64,000 bases of DNA, from contig NC_080583.1 of NCBI RefSeq assembly GCF_029962835.1, forward strand, positions 3,953,001 through 4,017,000, given 5' to 3'. The position numbers and the translations under genes were made by a program. Below, one piece after another: positions 10,870 through 22,000 of the stretch. The notes under the pieces are model-generated. The model was given only the letters and a program-made list of their open reading frames with translations. It was not told the DNA's origin and searched no databases. Each line of letters opens with the position of its first letter. Positions within the stretch are counted from its first letter, which is position 1. Source of the stretch: Magnolia sinica. Taxonomy: Eukaryota; Streptophyta; Magnoliopsida; Magnoliales; Magnoliaceae.

Positions 10870-13185
10870 CAGGTCCGGCATTGCTGGACCCACCGATGAG
10901 TGGCATGAAGTGCAGAGGAGAAATCATCATCCTGAGTGTAGACTGTTCATTGAAAATCTCCCCTTCTCGACTTCGAAGGAGGATGTCAAAGCTAGGTTTA
11001 GCCAGTTTGGGGCTCCGACTGATGTATTCATCCCCACATTTTCGACATCCGACAAAAGCAAGGGGTTTGCCTTCGTTACGTTCAAGCAAAGGGAGGAAGC
11101 CAAAGCAGCATTGGAGCTTCAAAATGGACGTTTCTTGGGCCACCGTTAGTTGGCGATCAGCAAAGCAAACCAGCGGCCCTCCTTCAGAAACGGACTCGGT
11201 AATGGAGGAAACACAAAATCCCACTGGAATGCTAAGGTACGCACCCATCCTAACCCTCCCTCAAATGCCCCTTTTCCGCACAGAGATCATACTGGGCAGA
11301 ATAGGGAAACCCCTGTCAGATTTAGTAGCACTGGAACCATGCCACGATCCTATGCTGAAGCCACTACCCTCTCATCCCCTCTGGTGCTGACCAGCCAGAT
11401 ACTCATCATCCCTAAATGGATCTCGGATAAGGGCAGAGCCAATTTTACGTGTGCTCTGATCGGGGAAACTTCAGATAAGGTGATTAATGCCCAATCCCTG
11501 AAAGAAGGTTTCCAATCCTCCAGATTCCGGTCCAACTTTGTAGAGAGTTTCCAAATCTCTGATTTAGCTTATGTCTTCAAATTCCTAACCAAGGAAGCCA
11601 TCTTGGCATTCTCACGCGATAAAATCATATAGGGTAAGTTGGGACTGTCTAATGTTAGAGCATGGGGCCCAGCTATGAAGGTTCCTGGTAGAGGAGCGTG
11701 GATTCGCATTGAAGGCATTCGATGCATGCTTGGAGTGAGCAAACCATTGGCCAGATCACAGATCAAGTAGGGGAAGTGCTAGAATTTGATCCTCAATCGC
11801 TGAAAGGCCCAAATAGATGGTTTTCCCGTGTTAAAATCGCACACCATCATACTCCGAGTCTCAGTAAACAGGTAGATCTCATTGTGGAGGGTAGACCCTA
11901 CCAGATTTTGATTCAATGCGAAAACCCAAGTATGTCGGAAGCAAATTCAAGCAGGGAAGAGATGTGTGGTGGTATGAACATTGTTCCCAGATCCGAAGGT
12001 ACTAAGCAATGGGTCATCAGGACCTTTGGTAATCAGAAAGCAGGGGACATTCCAGAGAGGAGATGCCAACCTGCTATCCAAGAGCAAGCTGCTGATATGG
12101 GTGTTGATAGCCCACCTTCTACTCGACAAAACGGCCCATGGCTCATTCCCCAGAGCTAACCCCATCAGCAAGGTGAGATAGAGACCCAGGCCCAAGACTG
12201 TCAGCAGGATCTGGTCTTGGCCATAGCTGGCCCTATAAATGATCAATCGCTAGTTCAACACCTCGACGTAGGGCAATCGGGCATTCAGCAATTGATGGAT
12301 CCTCCCACAGCCCAGTGTGTTCGATGTGGGGAATCTAGGCTGATTGAGCCCCGCTCGGCTACCTAGACATATAAGAGGACCATCAGTAGCACTAATCATG
12401 ACAAAAACCATGAGGACCCACTCTCAGCTAGCTACATCTTCAATCGGACTGTTCGTAGCCCTTCTTAGGATGACAGTCAAGCTCATTTGCTGATCCCATC
12501 TGACACCTCTATTACTTCAACAGAAGCTCCACCAACACTTAACATCCGCCCACATTCTCCTCATCCGATCACTGCCCCAAACCGCTCTAACCTGTAAATG
12601 ATTCACCCTCGGATCCCAATTGAAGGGAACGTGACGGAGGATTGAGAAGGATGGCTATCAGGGGTCCAGCAACTATTCAGAGAAGGCTCCCTGAATCAGA
12701 AAGTTAAAACATCCACTCACGGTTGGGCAGGGACAGCAACTTTTAACTTTGAAGAACATTAGATTCTTCGCACCAGGGATAATAGATCCGAGTTCAGCAA
12801 AGACAGAATGGAGGAGATGGAGGTGGAAACCAATATCATCAGTGAGGATGTTAGGGAAGCTGACCCTAATGAGGTAACAGTTTACCTCAACACCCAGAAC
12901 ACGGTTACTTCTAACAGGCTCATAGCTGCTGATTAGATTGTATAAAACGCTGCAATTCAGGATGACAATGGTATTTCTCTATAGGTGGAAATGGAAGGTG
13001 GGGTAGTCTCCAATGCCTCTGAGTCCTCTGACACCGACAGTAACACCGGCATGGAACACGAAATATCAGTGGTGGTCAGCAAAAAGAAAGGCAGGTCTGC
13101 AATCTCGATGTTTAAAAGAAGGAGCCAAAGACTAAAAAGTATTCGAAGAAGGGCCGAGGTAAAAGGATGGGTGTCAGATGTTTAG
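10870..13185 (+). pseudogene. LINE ORF1 protein, RRM-containing
   Basis: The RRM is clear: 'CRLFIENLPFSTSKEDVKARFSQFG' (RNP2-like) and 'KGFAFVTFKQREEAKAAL' (RNP1) at about 10940-11120. After stops at 11147 and 11630 and a frame change near 11715, the protein continues with 'RGAWIRIEGI' and 'WSEQTIGQITDQVGEVLEFDP', a DUF4283-like segment. An acidic and Ser-rich region follows, then a basic C-terminus ('KKKGRSAISMFKRRSQRLK'), ending at 13185. ORF1 proteins bind element RNA and act as chaperones. The ATG at 10829 belongs to flanking DNA left of the target duplication, so it is not the real start. Confidence 0.88.
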
Positions 13186-16100
13186 TATCCTTTCTTGGAA
13201 CGTGAGAGGGGTAGGCAATGCTCAGACTACCCGCCATCTAAAAAGGCTGATTAAGAAGCATAGAGTAGCGATTCTCCTACTCCAAGAACCGATAATTAGA
13301 GTGGCTAAAAGAGATTTCGTGGAAACTAAGTTGGGGTTTTAGTTTCAGTCCATGGAGGACGCTTCTGAGTGTAGAATCTGGATCTTAGCGAAAGATGGAA
13401 TCAAGATCCAAACTATTTGTGCTTCAAGACAGTGTATCACTGTTCTGGTTTCTTATGGCGGTGACCCTCCATTAATGATATCAGTAGTCTATGCAAGTTG
13501 CGAAAAGGAAAGAAGAAAGGAGCTATGGGATGACCTGGGAAGGATTTCTAGCCAGGCTAATGGCCCATGGTTGGTTTGTGGGGATTTCAACTCCACTGTC
13601 TCATGCGATGAAAGCCTAGGAGGTAGCCCATCCCTTAACACTTCGATGTACGAGTTTTCTAAGGCTATTAACGACTCAGGCCTGCTAGACGCAGGTTTTG
13701 CTGGGTCTATTAACACTTGGTGCAACAACAGATCTGGTAGGGGTTACAAATGGGCTCGTCTTAATAGGATGCTCATCAATGCAAGCTGGATGAGCTCCCT
13801 TCCAACGTTTAAAGTGAACCACCTTATGAGGTCCTGTTCAGATCATTCCCTGGTCCTCATGAGTTTCATTCATAACATAGCTGACTTCCCTCACCCATTC
13901 TAATTCCAGCAGATGTGGACAACCCATAGCAACTTCAAAAGGGTAGTCAAGGAAGCCCGAAAGATTGATGTAGTTGCAGCCCCCATGTTCAAGGTCCTGA
14001 TCAAAATGAAACATCTAAAATTAGCCCTCAAAGAATGGAACAAATCTACGTTTGGTGATGTGAATAGCAACGTGCAGAGGGCAGATGATGAAATAACAAA
14101 AGCTGAATTCGCCCTCCTCTCCTCAAACTCGGACGCAAACATTGAGAGGTTGAATTCAGCCCAAGCCAATCTAAAGTTGGCACTTCTCCAGCAGGAGTTA
14201 TTTTGGAAGTAGAAATCCCGGATAAAATGGCTTCAAGAAGGGGACAGAAATACAAAGTTTTTCCACGATTCAGTATTGGATAAGTGTAGAAGAATGGCCA
14301 TTGACAGAATCAGGTCGTCTTCAGTGGAGATTCTTGAGAATAAGGAAGACATTGGCAGGGAGGCCGAAAACTACTTCAGGGGGCTTTTTTCTTCTCAAGA
14401 CAGGGTTGGAAATGAAGACATTCTCTCCTCTATCCCGACGATGATTACAGCCCAGATGAATGTAGATCTGATGAGGACCATATTGATTGAAGAAGTTAAG
14501 GCAGCAACTTCTTCCATCCCGATCGATAGTGCCCCTGGGTCAGATGGCTTTGGTGGAGCTTTCTTTTCCTCTTGCTGGGATCTAGTTGGTAATGATATCT
14601 ATGATGCTGCTAAAGATTTTTTTTTGCAGGAGGGCCCATCCCCAGATCATTCCAGTGCACCCACATCTGCCTCTTTCCTAAAAAGACCAACCCCGAAACT
14701 ATGGCTGACTTCCATCCCATCAGCCTATACAACGGAATTATGAAGATTTTTTCTAAGATCATAGCATCAAGGCTAGCTTCTTTCCTGCCATCCATCATCT
14801 CCGAAGAACAAGGGGCCTTTGTGAAGGGTAGATCCATCGAGGAAAATATTGCGATCGCTAGGGAAATGTCTAGTGAGCTGGACCGCAAAGTGTTTGGAGG
14901 GAATATGATTCTGAAGCTTGATATGGAAAAGGTGTATAACCGGGTGGAATGGTCTTTCCTAGCCTAAGTATTAGAGAAGTTCGGGTTCAATAAAGGTTGG
15001 ATCCATCAAGTGCAACGCTGTTGGATAGGAAGCTGGTTCACGATTCTCATTAATGAGAGACCCTTTGGTTCTTCCCTTCATCCAGGGGCTTAAGATAAGG
15101 GGACCCCCTGTCCCCTACTCTATTCATTATGGTAGCGGAAGTCTTCAGTCGAGGAATTTGTAATCTCTTTCTGTCAGGATTATGTCAACCGTTTAAGCTC
15201 CCCCAACATTGTCCCATGCTAACTCACTTATTTTATGCTGATGATGCCATTTTGTTCCTGAATGGCAGGATAGCTACAATCCGCGCCCTCCTTAATTTCA
15301 TTGGCGATTACGAATATGCATACGGGCAGAAGGTGAATGTCTCCAAAACTACCTTCATTGTTCCTAAGAAAGCGTCTCCAGCCGAAGTTCGGAAAATCAG
15401 GAATCTGACGGGCTTCAAGCAGGCCACCTTTCCTTGTACATACCTAGGTATCCCTCTTATCAAAGGTAAAGTTTGAGCCTCGCTCATGATGCTGTTGGCT
15501 CAAAAGATCCTAGGCAGAATTGAGGGATGGAAAGCTAGAATCCTTAACCCGATAGCTAAAGTGGTTCTTATCAAACATGTTTTGTCCAGTATCCCTATCC
15601 ATATCATGTCAGCGGTGAACATCCTCAAAGCAGTTTGCAAGTCTCTGGAATCGGGGCTAGCCAATTTCTTTTGGGGGAATGCGGAGGAGAAGAAGAAGAA
15701 GCATTGGTTGAGGTGGTCAAAGATTTGTCTCCCTTTTTCAGAAGGAGGGCTTGGTATTAGAAGCATGGAGGATGTGTCACGTGCCTACAAAATTAAAATG
15801 GGCAGAAATCTTCTAGAATGGAGGTCCCTATGGGCGAGGCTCATGTCGGCGAAGTACATTGACAAACTTATTCACTCTAGAGGCATGAATTCAGTGGCCA
15901 ACTCAACCGTATGGAAGGATATTCTCAGGAACTTACTATTTGCTATCTCTCACTCCAGGTGGCTCATAGGTGAGGGAATATTAAATTCTGGACTCAAAAC
16001 TAGACTGGGGAGGGTTTCTTAGTAGGTACAACGTTAGGCCCTATCCCGCTACATCTCAAGGACAATATGGTGTAGGATTTCTTCTCTCCTTCTAGTAGAT

Positions 16101-17519
16101 TCAACCTCCTTGACATCCAGGGCATCCTCCCTCCTCTAATCATTCAGTCAATGAGAGACAACATTGTCTCGCTGTCTAGCAGGGATGACATTTTGGCGTG
16201 GGACCTATCAGCGTTGGGAAGGTTCACGCTGAAGTCGACTTGGCACGGCATTAGGCAACATCGGCCTAGGCTCAGTTGGACTGTGTGGGCCTGGAATAAA
16301 TTTCTCCCGCCGAAGATCGGGATGTTTCTATGGAAAACTATGCAGCACTCAGTCCTTGTGGATGTTGTCGTTCAATTTGCGGGTGTCAGTTTGGCTTCTA
16401 GGTGCGACTGTTGCAGCTGCGAGGAAGCACCTGAGGTGGCAAATGGCATTCTAGATGGTAATGTTGATCAGGGGCCCCTGCCCCCCCCCCCCAATTTCAG
16501 CCCCGCTTCTCCCTCCAAACAAAGGGCCAATTTCAGCATCCCGTTCTTCAACGTTCCTGGTTCGTGACTCCCCTCTCAGTGCTAATGGCTATCCCTCTAT
16601 GTAGATTCAAATCGGTCCGCAGCCCCCGTCACCCAGGCGGCAGCAACACCACCTTCCCCACAATGTAAAAAATGCTGATCATCTCCTCTGTTTGGGGATC
16701 ATTGCCGCTGAAGTCTGGTTGCACTTCTCTCGGGTCTTTGATGTCCTGTTCATCCCCAATCAGTCCATCCACCAAAGAATCAGGTTCTGGTCAGAGAAGG
16801 CATCTTTCACATCTCGTCTTAAGGTGTTACTTGGTCTGACCCCCTCATTCATCTGCTGGGAGCTTTGGTTGAGCCGCAATGCTGCCTGCTTTGAAGGTGT
16901 TAAGATGTCTGCTTGCAAGATCATAGCCCGAGTTTCTAAATGGCTGTAGGAAGTTGGAAACCCGATGATGGACAAAGAATCCCATTCCCTCAAGGATACT
17001 GCTACCATCCATGCTCTTCGCCTTGAGACGCCCAGAGTGATTTCAGGTGTCAAACCCATTTTAGTCAAATGGCTTAGACCAAGCCAGGACCGGATCAAGT
17101 TAAATGTTGATGGATCTTCTTGAGGGAACCTAGGGGAGAGTGGTGGAGGACGAGTTTGCAGGGATGATCAAGGCCGGCTAATTTTTGCATTTCATCGGTA
17201 TTACGGCCTCGCCTCGAACACGAGTGCGGAGGCCCAGGCAATGCTCGATGGTATTGTCTTATGCAGCAAGCTGGGCTTCTCCAACATCGACGTGAAATCT
17301 GATTCTAAGCTAGTGGTGGAGGCAGCTTCCGACTCCTCGACTTAGTGCCCCTAGAACATTTGGTATAGGATGGGGGTCATTCACCACATCAGCCGATCCC
17401 TCAGCATCTCTTTTAGGTATATCTTCCGTGAGGGCAATTCAGTGGCTGATGCTCTAGCTAGGATGACTAGTGAAGGGTGTGAGAACAAGATCTATAAATC
17501 CCGGTCAAAATTGCCCTGA
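13178..17519 (+). pseudogene. LINE ORF2 polyprotein (EN-RT-zf-RNH)
   Basis: Starts at ATG 13178 with 'MFSILSWNVRGVGN' and overlaps the ORF1 stop by 8 nt. Endonuclease (to about 13890): 'LLQEP', 'VCGDFNSTVS' and 'CSDHSLVL' give the catalytic Glu, Asp/Asn and Asp-His. RT: 'APGSDGFGGAFF' (14531), 'FHPISLYN', 'EEQGAFVKGRSIEENI', 'LKLDMEKVYNRVEW', 'GDPLSPTLF' and catalytic 'FYADDAILF' (about 15231). A zf-RVT-like part follows at 16280-16440. RNase H (17095-17500) has 'LNVDGSS', 'SAEAQAM' and 'VKSDSKLVVEAA'. Stops include 13340, 13901, 14210 and 14965; a frame change lies near 14640. It would nick DNA and copy LINE RNA onto the target. Confidence 0.93.
16441..16674. other. Insertion of about 229 bp inside the LINE ORF2 zinc-finger region
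   Basis: 'CDCCSCEEAPE' before and 'ADHLLC' after this segment are the two halves of one C2HC-like zf-RVT finger. The intervening DNA begins and ends at AAATG (16441-16445 and 16670-16674) and is C/Pro-rich, with a C14 run at 16480-16493. Removing one AAATG copy plus the insert restores the frame. Its source is unknown. Confidence 0.6.
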
Positions 17520-17773
17520 TGTGTTAGGGGCTCCTTGGTTCTCGACCAAGCGGGCTTGGGTATCCTGTGAGCCTGATTTCTTTGGTTTGGGTAGGTAGGG
17601 GCGTCAGCTTCGCCCAAGCTACTTCCCCTGGTTGTCCTTGGATTGCTTCTGGTGATGCGTTGTACTTAGATCCGAGGGTGTTCTTGTATACGATAGGCGT
17701 GGCCCAAATCTTTTTGTTGGGGTCCGCCCGTATGGATGTACATCTTTTTCATTTAAAAAAAAAGAAGAAGAAA

Positions 17774-17789
17774 AGAATACACATTCCAG
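17774..17789. repeat. Right target-site duplication of LINE
   Basis: An exact copy of 10854-10869, directly after the A-rich tail. The empty site would read on into 'TTGACCGAGC'. Confidence 0.95.
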
Positions 17790-19655
17790 TTGACCGAGCT
17801 TAATTCTAATTATTTTGTTCCGAAGCAAAAATACCCCGGGAGGATCCTTGCTCTTGCTCGGGTGGTGGACTCTCGGGAGTTTCAACACCCGCTCAAGGGT
17901 TTGAGTATCCATAGGTGGTGAAAGCCAACAACGGCGTGAGTGTGTGGGTGTAAAAAATAAAAATAAAAATAAAAATAAAAAACCATGGGCCAACTTCTGA
18001 TTTTCAAAATTTTGAGAACAATGAATGAAATTAGACTAAATTTCAATTTTGGCCTTTGATTTTTGACTTTCATGTCTTTTATGATTTGTAAATCATAAGA
18101 ACTGATTTTGAATATAATTGTAACACTTTTGTATTTTAAGTTCTAATTATCTAATAATATATTGTTTCAAATCCATGCAGTATCATTGGAAAATTCGACT
18201 AATTTTTTTAATGTTTCTTAATAACAATAATACATTACATGATGAATACCATATTTTCCATATGATGCGCGATATATTTTTGTATCCTAAGGTGCTATAC
18301 ATGCATTGGTACACACGGGTTATAAATTAAAGATACCATCCCACCCGTCACGCACACGTCTTATCTTCCAGCTTATTACTCCTCCCAGTCCATTAGTTGG
18401 GCCTGATCGTTGAGTCCCAGCATAACAACTAATCAGGTAGGCCACAACATAAAAAAGGAATGGACGGGTGAGAAACTGTGATACAGATCCACCTACATTT
18501 GTGGTCAATCGAAGAGATCGACCAGCTTAACCCTTGGGCTAGGACATCTACAGATTGTGGCCCATCTAGTGAATGGCTTGGAACTCACGCAGTTATGCCA
18601 CATCGGTACATGTGGAAGCACGTATCGGAAAAAGCTCCTTATTAGAACAATCGTGTACGCACACTCAACTGGGAAAGTGCCAAAAAGATGGGCCCCGATC
18701 TTCCAATCTTCGATGTTTTTGTGATAAGATCGATCGACAAAGGGGCACAAGGGACCAACGGTCTGGATCACTGAAACATGGCTCCAGTTGCACAAAGTTT
18801 AAAACCAAGATATTAATTTCATCCTTGGCCGAGGATAAAACATTTCCCAAAAAATAGAATAAAGTTATTTCGATTTCACGACGCATGTTGTTGATACAAT
18901 TTGGCTGTTTAGGTGTAGTCTATATACACTCACATAAACCTGCATAAACAAATTAAGTAAAGGACAATGGAGATGTTAATTTGATACCGGGAAGAGCGTG
19001 AGGTCGAGCACCCTTCAAATAAGGATATTAAGCAATGAGAGAGAAATCAGAATCAAACTACAACTAAAACTCTTAAAATTCACAACTTACTACAAATAGT
19101 AAACTTACTATTTATAGACGGTTATTATGTCTACTAGTGTGTAAAGTTTTTGGCCAAAAATAGTGTCCTATTTTGCTTTACCAAGTTGTTCTTCTAATTA
19201 TTCTAAGCACTTATCGCATTGGGCTCACTCCCAAAGCCCAATGGATGAAGAGTTATAATCAAACCAAAACTTACTATTTATAGTAAAAATGGAATCAAAA
19301 TAGGAAAACGACAGTCGATCTGGTGGTATTTCTCAAATCCGGCTTGTGCAACCCAACGTAGCAGGGTTGGGTGGCTAAAGTAGCTCGTTCTACCTCAAAA
19401 TTATATATTTTAAGCCCAATAACTTATTTCGAATTGCGAGATATGCTCGATTTAAGGTCTAACGGTCCGGATCACTTCTGTCGTCGATCGGGCCTTTTCT
19501 GATCCATCTTGGCCATGAAACTGTCCACGACCCGCTCTACATCATGATTACAGTTAGAGACCTTCCAATGCCTAAGTAAGGCGGACATATCGTAAGTAAA
19601 AGTGGGACTTGAGCTAGTATTTTTTGTTACTTACCTCATTTAATTGCGATATGTG
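17790..19655. other. Spacer without recognised genes
   Basis: No convincing coding region was seen. It contains an (AATAAA)-like A-rich tract at 17952-17982 and two related 'ACTTACTATTTATAG' segments (19101 and 19267) that read toward short inverted repeats. The AT content is typical of intergenic DNA. Confidence 0.55.
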
Positions 19656-19656
19656 T

Positions 19657-20090
19657 ACTTATAAGGTGTTTAGGCGGTTTTAAGATTTGCGTTTCCTGGT
19701 GGGATCTGTTGGATTCAATGGAGGGTCTTTATTGGAATGAGAATATACTTTCAAAAGTATTGCCGAGCCTGCCTTGATTAGCGTGGTTTTCGAATAAAAT
19801 CGTATCGAATATTTCTTTCCTTGGTTTGAGACGGGATTCTCTCCGAATTTTTTTGTCCCTCTTGTTGGGATCGATCTTGATTAGCTTAAGAGATGATTCC
19901 CGTCGTCGAGCTTTGCTCTTAAGCAGCTCAACTTCGAGGTCACCCCAGGGCTCATCTTTCTGTTGGTGCCTTATCAGTTCGATAAGTGCATCCTCGTATT
20001 CTAATCAGCTCAGTTTTAAGGCATTTCTCATATGGTTGATTACATTTTTTATACGATGAGCCAGTTCAAAATTCCCCACAACAGTCGCCT
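19657..20090. repeat. Unknown dispersed repeat 'R', left copy
   Basis: This stretch resembles 20572-20588 plus 33783-34172 in the same orientation. Shared blocks include 'TTTGCGT.TCC.GGTGGG', 'GGAGGGTC.TTATT', 'TCTTTCCTT.GTT', 'GATGATTCC', 'CTCATTTCT.TGTTGG' and 'TTTTCTCC.ATG.TTG'. On the minus strand it keeps a long frame (including 20005-20232) with charged residues, for example 'VVGNFELAHRIKNVINHMRNALKLS'. I do not recognise the family; a retroelement-derived ORF is possible. Confidence 0.65.
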
Positions 20091-20354
20091 CACTTCCATC
20101 AAAGCTCGTCGTGCACAAGCTTGGGAAGTAGGAGCCTAAATTGGTCTGGAAGCGTGGGAACTGAATTTCAACTGTAAGTAGCTTGGTCTTTTTCTTTTTC
20201 TTGAAATTGTTTGTCGAAATCAGATTTGTCATTTAATGATGAGGGCAGAAATAGAAAAGACCGTACTCGTCACAAGATTCGAAAAAAGATATGATGGTGA
20301 TTTTGAGGTACGAGGGGACGGCCATTAATTGACAAGCATCACTTACCCTTCGGA

Positions 20355-20571
20355 CGAATCACAAAAAAATAAAATGTGCATTGAAAATAGAATAGACTAA
20401 TGTAATAATGAAAATATTAGCACACATCTACTCGACCAACCTAACTGAGCCCGCTTGGGTTGGGAATTCCCAACATAAGGTTGGGTTAGGGTTGAGGTAT
20501 AATAACCTTTGGGTTGGGCTAGGGTTGAGCACCAACCCGACCCAACCTGCTTGATCGACTTTCAGCATTGG
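20355..20571 (-). mobile_element. Truncated hAT-like element, related to the complete copy at 51930
   Basis: The reverse complement matches the first ~190 bp of the element at 51930-52588: 'GCTGAAAGTC', 'GGTTGGGTCGGGTTGGTGC' and 'CCCTAGCCCAACCC' occur in the same order. Only one terminus is present (20571 side). The other end has been lost. Confidence 0.8.
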
Positions 20572-20585
20572 TTTAGGTGCCTTCA

Positions 20586-20588
20586 AGA
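20586..20588. repeat. 3-bp target-site duplication (AGA) of CACTA element, left
   Basis: AGA directly before CACTACAAGA matches AGA at 33783-33785 directly after TCTTGTAGTG. CACTA elements duplicate 3 bp. Confidence 0.85.
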
Positions 20589-20602
20589 CACTACAAGAGA
20601 TC

Positions 20603-21290
20603 CTACTTTTAGCAACGAAAATTTTCGTCGCTAAAAGTCAAATTTTCGTAGCTAAAAACTTTTAGCGACGAAAATGTTCGTCGCTAAAACACCGAGGTAG
20701 AAGGGTTTTATCGGCGAAAAATTCAAATCGTCGCCAAAGGCAATATTTTTAACGATAAAAATTTTCGTCGCTAAAAAAACATCACAAGACTTTTAGTAGC
20801 GAAAATTTTCGCTGCCAAAAATATACGTTCCACTTTTAGCGACGAAAATTTTCGTCGCTAAAAAAATATCATAAGACTTTTAGTAGTGAAAATTTTCGCT
20901 GCCAAAAATATACCTTAAACTTTTAGCGACGAAAAGTTTCGTCGCTAAAAAAACTGTACAAGACTTTTAGCAGCGAAAATTTTCGTTGCCAAAAATATAA
21001 GTTCAACTTTTAGCGACGAAAAGTTTCGTCGCTAAAAAAATTTTACAGGACTTTTAACAGCGAAACTTTTCGCTGCCATAAATATCTAAAAAAACTTTAC
21101 AAAACTTTTAGCAGTGAAAGTTTTCGCTTTTGCTGCTAAAAGATATTCGTTCCACTTTTAGCGACGAAAATTTTCGTCGTTAAAAAAACTTACAAGACTT
21201 TTTAGCAGTGAAAATTTTCGTCGTTAAAAAAACTTACAAGACTTTTTAGCAGCGAAAATTTTTACTGCTAAAAATATTTGTTCCCTTCCA
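20603..21290. repeat. CACTA left subterminal array, 87-bp higher-order unit
   Basis: Palindromic units 'TTTTAGCGACGAAAATTTTC...GTCGCTAAAA' alternate with 'TTTTAGCAGCGAAAATTTTC...GCTGCCAAAA'. Unit starts at about 20832, 20919 and 21006 give an 87-bp period in the middle of the array; the edges are less regular. The units can fold into strong hairpins. Subterminal repeats in this family bind transposase. Confidence 0.92.
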
Positions 21291-21922
21291 GCCCAAAATT
21301 GCTGGAATATTATATACACCTGATATTTAATATATTTCATCATATTCACATTCACATCCATATAAACCCAAACTAGCCATCCAAACATAAAAGTACATTC
21401 ATCCAAACACAAACAATCTTATCACATCACAAAGAGTTGAAAGAAGTTATTAAGAATAGAAACATGACCAAATGACAATAAGCCGGCTTATAAAAATAAA
21501 TGGTTGAGATTTTTAAACCAAATTATCATTATGGTTTCAAGGAGGGTCCATTTATCTCCCTAATGTTGAGTCATCTCAAAAGCAAAGGATTAGCAAAAAG
21601 CCAAAAACCAAACAATAGTATTGCGAAGGACCAGTGCAGCTAAGTTACAATGAAGACAGCACACAGAGAAATGGAGAAATTACAGCGATTGCTTTATATC
21701 GGGAGGCAAAGAGCACTAAGTACAATGCAACTGAAGTCTTCACATATTGGTATATAGTAAAGTGTAGAAATTTGCACATGAAGACACCCTTAACATGCAA
21801 TAACTAATAGATAGGGCTAAAATGTTTCGATCTTATGGCCTTATGACAATGACAGCCAAGAATAGATTGCAAAGTTTAAGTTACATGAACCTTCACATTA
21901 TTGCAAGACTTAATTAGTCCCT

Positions 21923-22000
21923 TTCATTCCCACTCAATTGCACACATGGTTTATGGATGGTTCATTCCCACTCAACTGTACACATGTTTTTATGGATGGT
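21923..22000. repeat. 38-bp tandem duplication
   Basis: 'TTCATTCCCACTCAA.TG.ACACATG' plus 'TTATGGATGG' occurs at 21923 and again at 21961. Confidence 0.85.

Larger units (their letters stand above)
10870..17773 (+). mobile_element. L1-type LINE, 6.9 kb, 5'-truncated within or near the ORF1 start
   Basis: A non-LTR retrotransposon flanked by an exact 15-16-bp target-site duplication and ending in an A/AG-rich tail (about 17755-17773). ORF1 has an RRM. ORF2 has an apurinic endonuclease, reverse transcriptase, zf-RVT-type region and C-terminal RNase H, the arrangement known from many plant L1 elements. The insertion starts only about 75 bp before the RRM, so the normal 5' UTR and probably the ORF1 N-terminus are missing, as expected from incomplete reverse transcription. 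Stops and frameshifts make it inactive. Confidence 0.95.

Noticed and set aside
10826..11248. Minus-strand frame of 140 residues opposite the LINE ORF1
   Set aside because: No domain or relative recognised, and it lies opposite the real coding frame.
10881..11390. 169-residue frame overlapping the LINE RRM in another phase
   Set aside because: The RRM in the neighbouring frame has clear RNP motifs; this frame is a Ser/Lys-rich shadow.
20603..21290. Regular repeats considered as a CRISPR array
   Set aside because: The units are palindromic, have no unique spacers, sit at a CACTA terminus and the genome is a plant's.
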